The notes: generated from the sequence alone by a model not told the origin. Shown: positions 48,080 through 58,743, counted from the first letter of the stretch. The stretch is 64,000 bases of DNA from Pohlia nutans (GCA_022496805.1 CM040085.1:43987811-44051810), one strand, 5' to 3'. A program made the numbers and translations.

Positions 48080-48278
48080 AGTGACACTTCTTCTGACAAT
48101 CGTCTGACACTAGCTATGCTTTCTAAATATTTGTGGAGCAAAGCTCACACAATTTCAACTTACAACGTACGAGGCACCCTCACACAAGAGTCTCTTAACT
48201 GCTAGATCGGTGTCACACAGACTAGAGTAATGAACACACACACGTTAGGAGCAAAGCTCACTAAAGAAATCCTCAGTC

Positions 48279-48290
48279 GCTCTGATACCA
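48279..48290 (-). promoter_or_regulatory. copia primer-binding site
   Basis: TGGTATCAGAGC on the minus strand, immediately inside the 5' LTR. It is complementary to the 3' end of plant initiator tRNA-Met, the usual copia primer. Confidence 0.9.
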
Positions 48291-48547
48291 TGTAGAAATC
48301 GGTCATAATCTTTGTTACCACACAAGTAGTCTCCCACTCTAAACAGCAGGGTTTAATAACCCTTTGAACTGTACCAACTTCCAGTTAGTGGGAGGGCCGT
48401 TAACAACCACACTAACCACCATCATTTAATTACTAACCACCTAAGTTAGAGTTACTGGATACTTAACAACGCTAGTTGTAACGGCAAAGCGTACTAGTAC
48501 TTCATCAGGAGTGTACAATCATTCAAGTGACTATCTTGAATTCAACA
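48291..48547 (-). repeat. copia 5' LTR
   Basis: 257 bp, near-identical partner of 43370-43626. It would carry the element's promoter. Confidence 0.93.
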
Positions 48548-48686
48548 AAGAGGTGGTATGACCAACAAAAATCCATCACAAAAAGAATTGGATGAAAAGC
48601 ATCTATATAGCAGTTTTAATTGAATAGTGAATTACATTCATAAGCCAGATTTTGCCATTTTGACCTCCGTCCCAGGCGTTTAGAAA

Positions 48687-49537
48687 TTGACCCTTTAGTG
48701 CCCAGGTAACTGCTAAGTGGTCACTAGATCACCAGAAAAGGAAATGCTCAAAATCTGTGAACTATCTCAGTCTGGTGTCTAAAGTTCAGATGTGTAACTT
48801 TTGATTCTGCAGAAAATGCTAAAAGAAATTTTGGAATCTGACTTTCTTAAATATCCAAATATCCTATGTACAAAACACCAAAATACTGCAAATACCTCAA
48901 AATATAGCAAATACTTACAAATACAACACATGTACTATGCAGTACTTCTTGTGTTTGGAAGTTTATTATCTTGAAAAAAATTGGATTGTGTTCTCTTGTT
49001 CATGTTCCATTAGTGTATGTATTCCAATCTTGATCAATGTACCAGCTCCTTTCTTATTTTAACTTATAATTTTTTTCCTAATCCGTACATGGACAAGTCA
49101 CTCTCACTTATAAAATTCACGTATGAGTCCGTTCTTGACATGAACGATTGTAATAGAAAGGTATTGACACATGTCATTGCTCAACATCTTCACTTTCATT
49201 ATTGAAAATTTAACCCAAATTCTATTTAACCTTGAAGTCACACACCCCTCAAAATCTCATTTTTGAATGTGCATTTATACGGTTCAGAGACATACTATAA
49301 TCTTCCAATCCAACCGTCCGATCTTACCAAAATTTAACCAATACTTGTTTCATTAAGCTATGCTTTCATTTATATGGTTGAATATTATTAACAGTATTCT
49401 TTATTTCAACACATAAAATTTTAAAAAAATATCACCCAAAAAATTGTGGTTTCTCCTTAACCACCACTATAACAAAACATAGGAAAAAGAACCGCGGTTT
49501 TCTTATAGTGCACCCTGGGCACTAAATTAAGGGTTAA
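48687..49537. mobile_element. TTAA-type element, TTTAGTGCCCAGG subfamily
   Basis: Left TTGACCCTTTAGTGCCCAGG, right (inverted) TTAACCCTTAATTTAGTGCC then CAGG. It is about 850 bp long and continues the chain begun at 42633. The interior is AT-rich and non-coding. Confidence 0.6.
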
Positions 49538-50369
49538 TTAGTTTGCTGATTCATTATACATTTGTGGAGCCTCGCCACCACTGCAAAGAAGGTTTGACAA
49601 GGCAAAAATTTCCACTCCGAGGCCGTGATAAATCCCCTGCTCCACTGCTGGCCGTAAAGGCAGCTTGTGATGCAACAAACGCCTTCCCAGAAAAAGCCTC
49701 AGAGACAATGGGGTTGCTTCGTGGATCCACGTGGAGGCGCATTAATCACAAAATCCAAAAAAAACATTGGCAATGCTTGCCAAGCTAATGATTGATGATC
49801 ACAAAGGCACTACTAGCAAAAGCGTCGCTTCTCACTTAGAACAGTGTCACAGTTCAGTGACCTATGAGTTCAGAGACCTTTTTGACCAATCCAACCGTAG
49901 GATATTTCAAGCAACTTGAATTTATTACCACCTACAAATTTTTAACCGTTCAGGGTTCTTCAATAGTAAGATTATAAGCTTCAAAGTTGGTTGCACCTTT
50001 TTTTTTGGCATGCTACCCATATTTGAAACTTTCTGAAAATGCCGAAAATGCAAAGTTTAGTCTCAAATTTGGTAAAATGAATTTGGCAATTGTGTGCATG
50101 AGGGTGTTAGCTCATTGTGTGCAAAAATTTAGATGCATAGCTCATTGTATGAAAATTATCAAGAGCTGCCCGCAATTAGGTTTTTCACCTTTGCATGATT
50201 GTATCTTTTGATTTATACATCACCTACATACGCAAATTATCATCCCATCTTTGTTACAAAGAGTAGAATCACCACAAAAAATCTCAAAAATTGAGGATCA
50301 ATACTCATTCCACAGTGAGCTGACCGAACTTGGAAAATCAGCCTTGGTCTTTGAGGGGTTAAAGCACGC
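49538..50369. other. gene-free spacer ending in a TTAA-type terminus
   Basis: Open frames at 49543-49788 have no motif. The right part ends TTGGTCTTTGAGGGGTTAA at about 50344-50362. The homologous flank at 23700-23715 has plain GCTTTAAAC at the junction, so a TTAA element inserted at a TTAA here. Its left end was not located. Confidence 0.45.
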
Positions 50370-50440
50370 CCGACTGTTTAGATGCATGCACTCATGGATC
50401 ATGGACGGAATCGTACCCACTGGGATATGCCAATCCAAAT

Positions 50441-50848
50441 ACTAAAGTTGGATGTCCTAAAACCACCAACTTAAGAAATATGGCCTCATTTTAACAAGGT
50501 TATTTATGAGAAATATTTTTCGGTCATTTGGAAGAAGATTTCTTACGGAATGCACAAACTTTTGCAATTTAATTCCCGATATTCAAATTGATACAAATAA
50601 TCAAAGTGAAAAGAACTTCGTGACCCAAATCAGAACCTCTAGGTTCCCCATGACCACACCATGTGGTACTAATTTTCACTCATAATGATACCCAAAACCA
50701 CCAATTACTTCTTCGCAATGCTTGGCATGCCATTGGTTTACTTGAGTAGTGAAATTGGTGGTTTTGAGTCTCAACTGTGGTGGCCTCAAGAAAACTCTAC
50801 ATGTCATAATTGGAGGAGGTGATGGTTTTAGGACATCCAACCTTATGT
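50441..50848. mobile_element. Mutator-like MITE with 10-bp target duplication
   Basis: Direct repeats CAATCCAAAT at 50431-50440 and 50849-50858. Inverted ends are ACTAAAGTTGGATGTCCTAA and, from the other side, ACATAAGGTTGGATGTCC, 408 bp apart. The homologous flank near 23330-23350 has a single copy of the target and no insertion. A 9-10 bp duplication is typical of Mutator-like elements. Non-coding. Confidence 0.75.
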
Positions 50849-50898
50849 CAATCCAAATCACTCTACCGACGATCGATATCTGATGTCATCTCAAGATA

Positions 50899-51529
50899 CA
50901 TAACATTCAGTAGCCTTCACTTGCTCTGCCTAGCTCTCCAAAAGAATTTGCAGCATATGTTGTATGAAATGGACAAAAAAATTAGTAACTACATTGAATG
51001 GCATATTTAGTGTCCGCGGAGAATTGATGTCTTTTACTACAATTCGTTCAAAAGTGAAGAGAATAGTGTCCATTGGCACTACATAGGAGTTTGCCACTTG
51101 TCATTCTTGCCATATATCATTGGAACAATATATTCATTTTTTCTTACCAGGATATTATATCTCCCTAAAATTAAATAGTGTCTGGGTTTAGAAATAGTGT
51201 CCCGGGACACTAAATATGCCATTCAGGGTAGTCAAGATGACAAGAAACTACCAATTACAAGCAACGGACAAATGCAGGTTAGCAAGGCATCTCTAATGCA
51301 TGAACAGTCTCTTGCATTGATAAAAATAATTTTACCTCTACGTGTTTTGGAAGGTGCCTCACTTTGTGTGCAACTAAATTAAATGCTATTGGCTCCATGA
51401 ACAAAATAAGTTATTTCAAGTGGTTCCATAATAAATCCGGTTTTTCATTCATGTGCAGGTGGATGTGATTTCTTCACAGTGCATGTGGCCAAAAGGCAGA
51501 GCCAGTGAAGGCTAGTACTGAATGTTATG
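50899..51529. mobile_element. CATAACATTCAG-family element (i)
   Basis: Ends CATAACATTCAGTAGCCTTC and, inverted, CATAACATTCAGTACTAGCC. It inserted between CTCAAGATA and the block TTTTCAATTGCAGCA; the homologous flank near 23285-23300 lacks it. 631 bp, no convincing gene inside. Confidence 0.7.
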
Positions 51530-51711
51530 AAGTTTTCAATTGCAGCACGTACCTGAGTCTTGCAAATAACTTACCACCAGTTGTACTACCCTCACTCACC
51601 TCTGTAGTGACTTCCTACAAATTCATTTATATATATATTATACAGTAGAGATTCTTGAAGTTTGACACTTTTTCGAACTTTGAGAAAAATATCCACGCGG
51701 ATCAATTGTTA

Positions 51712-52533
51712 AGGTAGATGGTGCTTATTCCGTGCACTTAACCCCTAAACGTCCCAGTGTATCCCCAGAATTGACAGTTTGAGAAAAATCATTATAAAAT
51801 GCTATTTAGAAGAATATTTCGGAATTGTTATACAAATGAAAGTTGCAGATATTGAATTTTAGGTTCCATCTGTACGGTTAGATTCACCAACACCATCACT
51901 GATATTTAATTATAAAATTTCAAAGTTATAATTTAAGTTTCGTTCTAAATTTAATTACAAACAAAATATTGATATTTTTTGAGTGAAATTTGTTGGAATG
52001 GATTTGAAATGAGATACTCTTGAAATGGTGATTTTTGGAAAATTTTGTGTTACTTCAATTTATGACCTCATTTTAGCAAGCTCACTTTTGAACTAAAGTC
52101 AATGCAATTTTGGCTTGGTCAATTGCTTGACATACTTCCACATTTGTAATCTAAAAAAAATATGTACACTAGTAACACCAAATCCAACCGTTAGATACCT
52201 AACATGGACTCCGGGAAAACTGGATGCAAAAATTCCAAACGCTTGCAAGAGTGAGAGAAGTCTTTTAGCAACGGTCACACAAAATTATCAAATATGATCA
52301 ATTAATGAGAAATCTTGAAAGTGATTACAACAACATTCTCTATAGCAGTGCCCTGCTCCCACTAATGGCGGTCAAGACGAATCCTTAAACCGGCCATGGT
52401 GGTGTTCAAATCTACGTATCAAATCATGCAACTTGGAGGCACAGTCACGGATTTGGGTCTTATGGTGCACGGTTATAATGCCCAGTCTAGGGGCACGGTT
52501 TACAAGCACGCACGAAATAAGCACCGTCTCCCT
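51712..52533. mobile_element. MITE with TA or TTA target duplication
   Basis: Inverted ends AGGTAGATGGTGCTTATTCC and AGGGAGACGGTGCTTATTTC, about 820 bp apart. The empty site in the homologous flank (near 23118-23128 on the minus strand, ATTGTTCTACCGATTG) shows the insertion point. It contains a TTAA-type terminus (TTAACCCCTAAACGTCC at 51738), so a TTAA element is nested or was captured inside. A Tourist/Harbinger or mariner origin cannot be separated. Confidence 0.6.
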
Positions 52534-52565
52534 TATACCGATTGTAAGTACAGACAATTTAGCTG

Positions 52566-52962
52566 CATAACATTCAGTAGCCTTCGAAGAGACTGTTTAG
52601 TTTCATCCACCTTTATATGGAGTGACCAGTGATTTCTAATTGAATGAACTATTGAATCAAATAAACAAATACAAAACATTGTTGAATTGTGAATGAATCA
52701 AATAAACATTTACAAAACATTGTTGAATTGTGAATGAATCAAATAAACAATTACAAAACAGTGTTGAATTGTGATTGAATGAGTGCTTTGGATTACTGTT
52801 CACCATGGTTGATTGCTCTTGCTTAATGCCACGTGCCCCCATAGCTACTGATGTGATGTGGAATATCCCACATCATTTCATTGGAGGGATGAAATGATGT
52901 GGGATATTCCACATCATTCTGTTGAGGGAAGGCAGTAGTCACAAAGGCTACTGAATGTTATG
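52566..52962. mobile_element. CATAACATTCAG-family element (ii)
   Basis: Ends CATAACATTCAGTAGCCTTC and GGCTACTGAATGTTATG. The homologous flank reads straight through ATTTAGCTGTGCATGAG. Inside are three tandem 41-bp units (52654-52694, 52695-52735, 52736-52776) and a perfect 27-bp-arm hairpin (52855-52915). The right half is also present at 36410-36638. Confidence 0.75.
52855..52915. repeat. perfect 27-bp-arm hairpin, with a second copy at 36531-36590
   Basis: Arms 52855-52881 and 52889-52915, with a 7-base loop. The arm starts GATGTGGAATATCCCACATC. In the copy at 36531-36590 only one arm base is mispaired and the loop is six bases. The size and pairing resemble a small-RNA precursor, but no processing is shown. 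Confidence 0.7.
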
Positions 52963-53056
52963 TGTGCATGAGATCAATGGCACCGCTATTAATTTAAGCT
53001 CTCGAGATCACTCACCTCTGTAGCAGGGTTTTTTAACTACAAATTAAGATATATAT

Positions 53057-53219
53057 CATAACATTCAGTAGCCTTCCTGCTCACTGCCTTTCCTTCATGC
53101 ACTCTCCTCATCACCTTGAGCCTCCACTTGTCCACTGAGCTACGAATGAAGTACTGTTGAGTGTAGAATATTCCACTGTAGAGCCAAGGCAGAGACTGTC
53201 CATGCTAATGAATGTTATG
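53057..53219. mobile_element. CATAACATTCAG-family element (iii), short
   Basis: CATAACATTCAGTAGCCTTC to GCTAATGAATGTTATG, 163 bp, inserted in an AT microsatellite. The homologous flank near 22995-23020 has an uninterrupted TA run. Confidence 0.65.
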
Positions 53220-53749
53220 ATATATATAATCTAGAGATTCAGGTCCACTTGTTTGAACGCTGAGAAAAATATATGTAACGTACCAGAAGAATTGTTATAC
53301 CAATTGTCTATTCCAGTGATTTCTTCCATTATCAGACTACAGTAGCTCACTTCAATTATCGGAGTGCAGACAATTTTGAGCACTGTAAGATCAATGTGCT
53401 CTCACCGCTTGAATATGCTACAGACAAGAGCTAGTCAACTGTAGTAGTCTACTCTACGACACGTACAGGTTGCAGACGGGTACTAGCTAGGAATCACATC
53501 ATATATCGACGGCCACTTAATATGCAGAATCAACAAGTCCACAGTTGTGCCGACAATGCTCGGTACTTTCGGTGCTGAGGAACTGGAACCCAGCTCGCCT
53601 TGGTGGCATCAACTTGCCTCTGTACGTGCGAGGGTAGTGCTAGCTAGTTCTTTAATTTGCAGTCCGATTCACAGACCAGAGTGCAGGTGTCCAGAAACCG
53701 AAGAGAAGGGATAGAGTACTGGTAGAGATTAACTTAAGCAGCTGTGATC

Positions 53750-56700
53750 ATGGACCAGCCAACGTTGCCTAAGCCCCGAGTGGTTGTGGGGTTGGATTTC
53801 GGCACAACGTTCTCGGGGTTTGCGTACGCTCACACATCCGCTCCCGACGACATCTTCACGCAGTATGACTGGCCCATGTACGAGCAAGGCGGCGGTAAAT
53901 CCTACTGCAAGACCTTGACGGGGGCCTACTACGAACGCACCAGCGACGGCACCCTCGCCTTCCACTCATGGGGATGGCCAGCGCGAGTGGCCTACTTGAA
54001 GGCCATGAAAAACTTCCTGCAAGCCAAGAAAGCTGGCAATGTCGAGAGTGTCCCGCCGGTGGGCGAGATGCTGACCAAGTTCAAGCTGCAGCTGGCGAGC
54101 GACCGCGACGGACCGCCATCAGTGGACAACCTGCCCGGCAATCTGAAGTCGGACCACGTGATCAGCGATTACCTGCGAGGGATCGGGGAGTTCATCATGA
54201 CGGAGCTCCAGAGCCGCTACGGCACCCAGATCACCAAGGACGTGGTGCAGTGGTGCCTCACGGTGCCGTCCATCTGGGACGACCACGCCAAGCAGCAAAT
54301 GAAGCTGTGCATGAAGAAAGCGGGGCTCGTCAACGGCGCTGCCAATACTCAAGCCAGCCCTTACCCTGTGATCGTGATCCTGGAACCCGAGGCCGCGTCC
54401 ATCTACTGCCACCGCTGCATCAAAAGCGACCTGCACCTCCAACTGGGCGACAAGTTCCTGGTGGTGGATCTCGGTGGCGGCACCACCGACATCGTGGTCC
54501 AAGCGAGGGCCAACCTCACCGGCGCATTGAAGGTCAGCGAATCTTTTGGTGACTATATTTTTTTGAAAAATGGGCTTGCTATAATCGCCATAAACTTCCC
54601 TTATCATTGGTATGTGTAGCAAACATTTCTGTAGAAAGCTATGTATTTGTAGCTAGTAAAAAAAAGTAAATCGCCAAATGATGCTTTCTATATTTCAAGT
54701 TTCAAATTTTTTCAAGTCGCAAATGGTACTCCCTTGAAAAAACGAAACAAAAAATCCACTGTTGAAGGTGCAAGAAGTGTCCCGAAGCTCCGGAGGCTTG
54801 TGCGGCGGCACCTACGTCGACAAGAGCTTCATGGCGTTCCTGCAGCGCAAGATTGGGTGCCTGGAGGAGTTTCTGGTGCAGCATCCGGAGCACGAGCCCA
54901 AAATTCTCGGCTGGTGGGAGTCCGCGAAGAGCACCTTCGACGGATCTGCCAACTTCCAAGCCTCGTTGCAAATCTCTGCCAACCTCGCGCGCGTGTGGGA
55001 GGATTACGAGAGAGCCAGCAACTACGACACGTGCGTCACAGAGTTCGAGGAAGTGGAGCTCTCCTGTGATGACATGAAAGCCATCTTCGATCCCGTCGTG
55101 GATCAGAACCTGGGCTTGATCGACGAGAAGCTTGCTGAGATCCCTGATATCAATGTCATTATGGCGGTCGGAGGATTCTCCGGGTCGCTGTACATGATGG
55201 CGAGGATCAAGGAGACGTTCGCAGCACGGGTGGCCGAGATCATTAGCCCGCCCCATCCGGGCAGCGCCGTGTGCCAAGGCGCCGTGGCGCTGGCTCTCCA
55301 CGCCGACACCATTTTGTCCCGCGTGGCCAGGAAGACGTACGGCATCAGCACCATGTTGAAGTTTGAGCCCGGGGACCGCGAAGACTGCCGAGAAGTGGTC
55401 AATGGCAGCGTCAAGTGCAAGAGCAGGTCAGTGATTTTTTGTTGCTAATTTTGCTACAAATGTTACATTATCAAGCCCTTACTACGCTATGTCGTGGTCG
55501 GTTTCGACATTGATTAATTACTTTTTGTCCCAAAGTGCCACATGTCATCTTCTGATTGGTTAAGGGTGACGTGGACCTCTCAAAATCTGATGTGGAAATT
55601 TAATTTCGACACCTGGCTGACTGAATTCGATCCTCATGTACGGTAGACTTTCTACCCTACTGAAATTTTCAAGATTCTCTCCAATACTCTGGATACCCTT
55701 GGATGCTCTTTCTTCACATCTAAACCCCTAACTGCCTAAGCGTCCATTTTTTGGACAATATACAAATTTCATCCATAATTTCTCATCCGTCATGCACTTT
55801 TTGCAGTGTGGAATTGTTATTGTAGATTCTATGGGAAGTTAGCTTCATGCACATGTGATCCGATTAGAAAGTGGAAGATTTGTGAAATTTTTATGCCTCA
55901 TTTCATGTTGTAGTGATTCACCCAAAATTTTGAAGATTTCAGTGTTAAAATGCTCTAAAAAAAGTCAACTCATAAAGTTAAGCAACCAAAAAATCTCCAA
56001 AAATCTCCAAAAAATCTCCAAAAATCACTACATTTAGAGTATTACATTTCAACCAATCACAAAAAAATTCATCTGTAGATTGTCAATATCTTATTTGTGA
56101 TTGAATTACAAAATAATTTTTAATTTCACGTTTCAAATTTTATACAAAATTATTGGTAATAGCAATCATAGATCTAACCATATGGATAGAATCTAAAATT
56201 CATAATGTACAACTTTTATCATAAATCAAGTTCAAAATATCCTTCTAGGTTGCATTTTATAATGCATCTTTGCAAAATTGCCGAATTTGGAGAGGGCTCA
56301 GTCTAGGCATTTAGGGATTAAGTAAGTTTTCCTTGTTTGATCCTTACAAAATTCCCTCATATATTTGTATTGCCAAATATCCTCTCTCACCATAGTTCTA
56401 ATAAAAGTTATTGTATCTGTAAAATTCCATTCAAGCAGTACGGGGTTTGGAACCCTTCTCTTATAAAATGTTATGACATAAAACTTGGGTTGGCTAATTG
56501 ATATAAAGGATTTTTGAAGAATAAAAAAGAATAATAGCCAGATTTTCCTACATGGAACCAAGATGTGTAGCCTCTTTAAACCTAGGTCTCATCCAGGTAT
56601 TGCCTGAGTAGCACCTGTGTATTACCCTAATATTACCTATAATAAGAGCATTCAGGAGCCTGGATTGCTCTTGAAGCCATGGAAATGTAGCAAAAATGCT

Positions 56701-57083
56701 AAACTGTCGAGATCCTGAGAAAAAAAATCCCTGGAACATGCAGGTTCGACGTGTTCGTGCAAAGGGGCCAGCAAGTGGACACGGATTACTCCGTGAGCAA
56801 GATCTATGTCCCCACATACCCCAAGCAGACCTCCATGAGCATCTCCCTCTTCAGCTCCGACGACGATGCCCCGCGCTACACGGAAGGCGAGAATATCACC
56901 AAGGAGGGCACCTTCGTGGTGGACATGGCGGATGGCGCCGAGGATCTCGACCGAGAGCGCCAAGTCAAAGTCACCATGTACTTTGGCCGCTCCACCGTGG
57001 AATTGAAGGCGCAGGGTGTCAACTTTGGCGACAACAAGGTTCATGAAATGCTTCCTGTCAGATTTGATGGCGATTTTGAGTAG
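53750..57083 (+). CDS. HSPA12-type Hsp70-like protein, gene B (three exons)
   Basis: Paralogue of gene A with the same predicted role (ATP-binding Hsp70-superfamily protein, HSPA12 branch). Exons: 53750-54532, 54768-55426, 56744-57083; 593 residues. Motifs: GLDFGTTFSGFAYAH near residue 15, VVDLGGGTTDIVV near 240, AVGGFSGSLYM in the adenosine region. The eukaryotic start is ATG at 53750; an upstream in-frame GTG is ignored. Both introns are absent from gene A. Intron 1 (235 bp) has TTGAAGGT across both of its borders. Intron 2 (1317 bp) contains a TTAA MITE. The gene is preceded by the duplicated flank it shares with the GIL1-like gene. Gene A and gene B align residue by residue through most of their length. 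Confidence 0.9.
55720..56321. mobile_element. TTAA-type MITE inside HSPA12 gene B intron 2
   Basis: Left CTAAACCCCTAACTGCC, right TAGGCATTTAGGGATTAA. It belongs to the 28019-28594 subfamily, in opposite orientation. It contains a local tandem of ATCTCCAAAA units near 55990-56025. It lies away from both splice sites. Confidence 0.65.
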
Positions 57084-58283
57084 CCTGCATGCCAGTCATA
57101 GTATATAATTATCTTTGAATTCATCATGCATGTCCACCGCAATCGGTTGGAAATTTTTGCTTCAAATTTAAGTTATGCACTTATGCGCATGGTGATCCAA
57201 GATCTACAATTACTGCATCAAATTACATGTCTAATATTGTTGCATGTTACGAAACGATTATGTAATAAAATTATTGTCGATCAAAATGACAGATCGATCA
57301 GGTTGAGACTTCCATTGGTATGGCAAATTGTCCAGCTCAGTGCGGTAATGAATTGTGGCACGTACTGATCTGTCATCGGCATACCTTACAATATGTGGGT
57401 CTCTGTTGTGACCAGAGAATTCACACTAAATCGATTTATTAACCAAAAGGATCAAGGTAATTCAGATGAGACCAAATTTTATATCACCAAAATTAATGAA
57501 CATTATATATGTTGGTAAAAAACAAATAAACTTGAGCAAAAGGAAATACACGGAAGACTTGCTCAAAACTGTTTTAAAAAAATAAAATAAAAATCAAGAT
57601 GCTCAATGTGGGCTTCTTGGTCCTCTTGGGGTTAAATACAAGTGGTGTAATCTTCTAATCAATCTAAATTAACCCTTAAACGTTAAGAGGGGGCCTCAAA
57701 GGGCTGCCCAAAGGCATCTACAAAATTTTGGACTTTAGGCAAGTCTATGCTCTCCTACCCCTCAACATGTCAACTGGGCAGCAACTGTCCATCCACATTC
57801 AAACCCGCCCAACATTTTAGGCAATGACCAAGCATGCCAGGCCAAGTAAGCCAATAAACATTCAAGCTAGTATTCATGCAAATATTCTTTCTGCCAGACC
57901 AAGCCAACAAATGAACCAGAGAAGCTATTTAACCACATGTGCACAGAGTTGTATACTCATGCTCTCATGATACGTGGGACATTTATAGATGCACAGTGCG
58001 CTACATTATGTGTCTTTATTGCAACCACCCACTTCACTTTTCGTTAGCACGTTCAAGTGACGATAAAACCATTGGGCTCCTCCAACGTCTGCTAACTTCA
58101 ACAACGCCCCTCTCCAACTAACTTGGATTAATCGGTGTGTGCTATAAAAAACAATTTTCACAAGCTTGTAGAAGAATCTCAATATGCAATTCAATCTTCT
58201 TTCCAACATGATTTACCCATTGACAAATGGTGGACTACATTAAAAGTTTTCTAAAAGATTTTTACAGAACTATTGGTTTACAT
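57084..58283. other. gene-free 3' flank of gene B with two TTAA-type copies
   Basis: A TTAA-type MITE at 57439-57635 (TTAACCAAAAGGATCAAGG to TTGGTCCTCTTGGGGTTAA) matches 10342-10575. A further terminus, TTAACCCTTAAACGTTAAG, at about 57669 resembles the element in the pectinesterase intron but has no identified partner end. No coding exon supported. Confidence 0.5.
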
Positions 58284-58546
58284 TGTAGTTGAAGTACCAA
58301 GTAGATCTAGTTGTCGTTTAGTTTTAGATGAATGTCTTGTAGTGTAGATGAACTTCATCATTTGGATGAACTCTGTTATCTTCCCGCGTTCAGCCTGTCG
58401 TATACTTACCTGTCTCTCTCGCTGTCTTGCGTTGTCTTTCTGTACTCTTGTTTTGTGTTGATGAAATAAAGTGGTGCTACACGCCATTGCCATGATACTG
58501 TGTGATCACGTTTGAATGAGTTTGTTTGGTTCAGTAATGAAGTTCA
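58284..58546 (+). repeat. probable copia LTR (second element)
   Basis: Tentative limits TGTAGTTGAAG to AGTTCA, set by the primer-binding site just downstream. Contains AATAAA at about 58466. No partner LTR exists in the window. Confidence 0.5.
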
Positions 58547-58549
58547 ATA

Positions 58550-58562
58550 GGTTATGGGCGCC
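58550..58562 (+). promoter_or_regulatory. half-tRNA-type primer-binding site
   Basis: GGTTATGGGCGCC is complementary, with one mismatch, to the anticodon-loop region of plant initiator tRNA-Met (GGGCCCAUAACC) rather than to its 3' end. Copia-type elements primed by a tRNA-Met half molecule are known. Confidence 0.5.
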
Positions 58563-58743
58563 TATACGTTAAACTTTGTTGAAGCAAGTTTTTCTGCTGC
58601 GTGTAGAGGGTTTTCTTGTTCGCATTCTAGTTGTGTTCTGTTAGTTCTTCAAGATACCGAGTAAGTCAGTCCAGTTTAGAGCGCTTAACCGTTAGTCGAG
58701 ATTGCAGTACTATTCGATCAGCAAGTTGGTTAAGTTCAACAAT

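Larger units (their letters stand above)
43370..48547 (-). mobile_element. Ty1/copia LTR retrotransposon, complete structure, mutated
   Basis: 5178 bp including two 257-bp LTRs, flanked by the 5-bp target duplication AAGAG (43365-43369 and 48548-48552). The minus-strand order is 5' LTR, primer-binding site, gag, protease, integrase, reverse transcriptase, RNase H, 3' LTR; integrase before reverse transcriptase is the copia order. A purine-rich tract next to the 3' LTR (GAGTGAGGAGGAG on the minus strand) fits the polypurine tract. Confidence 0.95.
43200..48690. mobile_element. TTAA-type MITE interrupted by the copia element
   Basis: The halves 43200-43369 and 48553-48690, joined in order, correspond to the intact copy at 40298-40593 (AAATACACTACGTGGTGAAC on the left; ATAAGCCA and GGCGTTTAG near the right end). 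The retroelement therefore landed inside an older TTAA element. The right end GGCGTTTAGAAATTGA is worn. Confidence 0.65.
50370..53480 (+). promoter_or_regulatory. 5' flank of HSPA12 gene B, homologous to the GIL1-like gene flank
   Basis: Blocks homologous to 23745-22620 (reverse) occur in order at about 50363-50440, 50849-50898, 51530-51711, 52534-52565, 52963-53056 and 53220-53480. Each gap between blocks is one of the insertions listed separately. The homology fades about 270 bases before the gene B start codon. Confidence 0.65.

Noticed and set aside
52654..52776. Regular 41-bp repeats as a CRISPR array
   Set aside because: Three direct tandem units without spacers, in eukaryotic DNA, inside a MITE.
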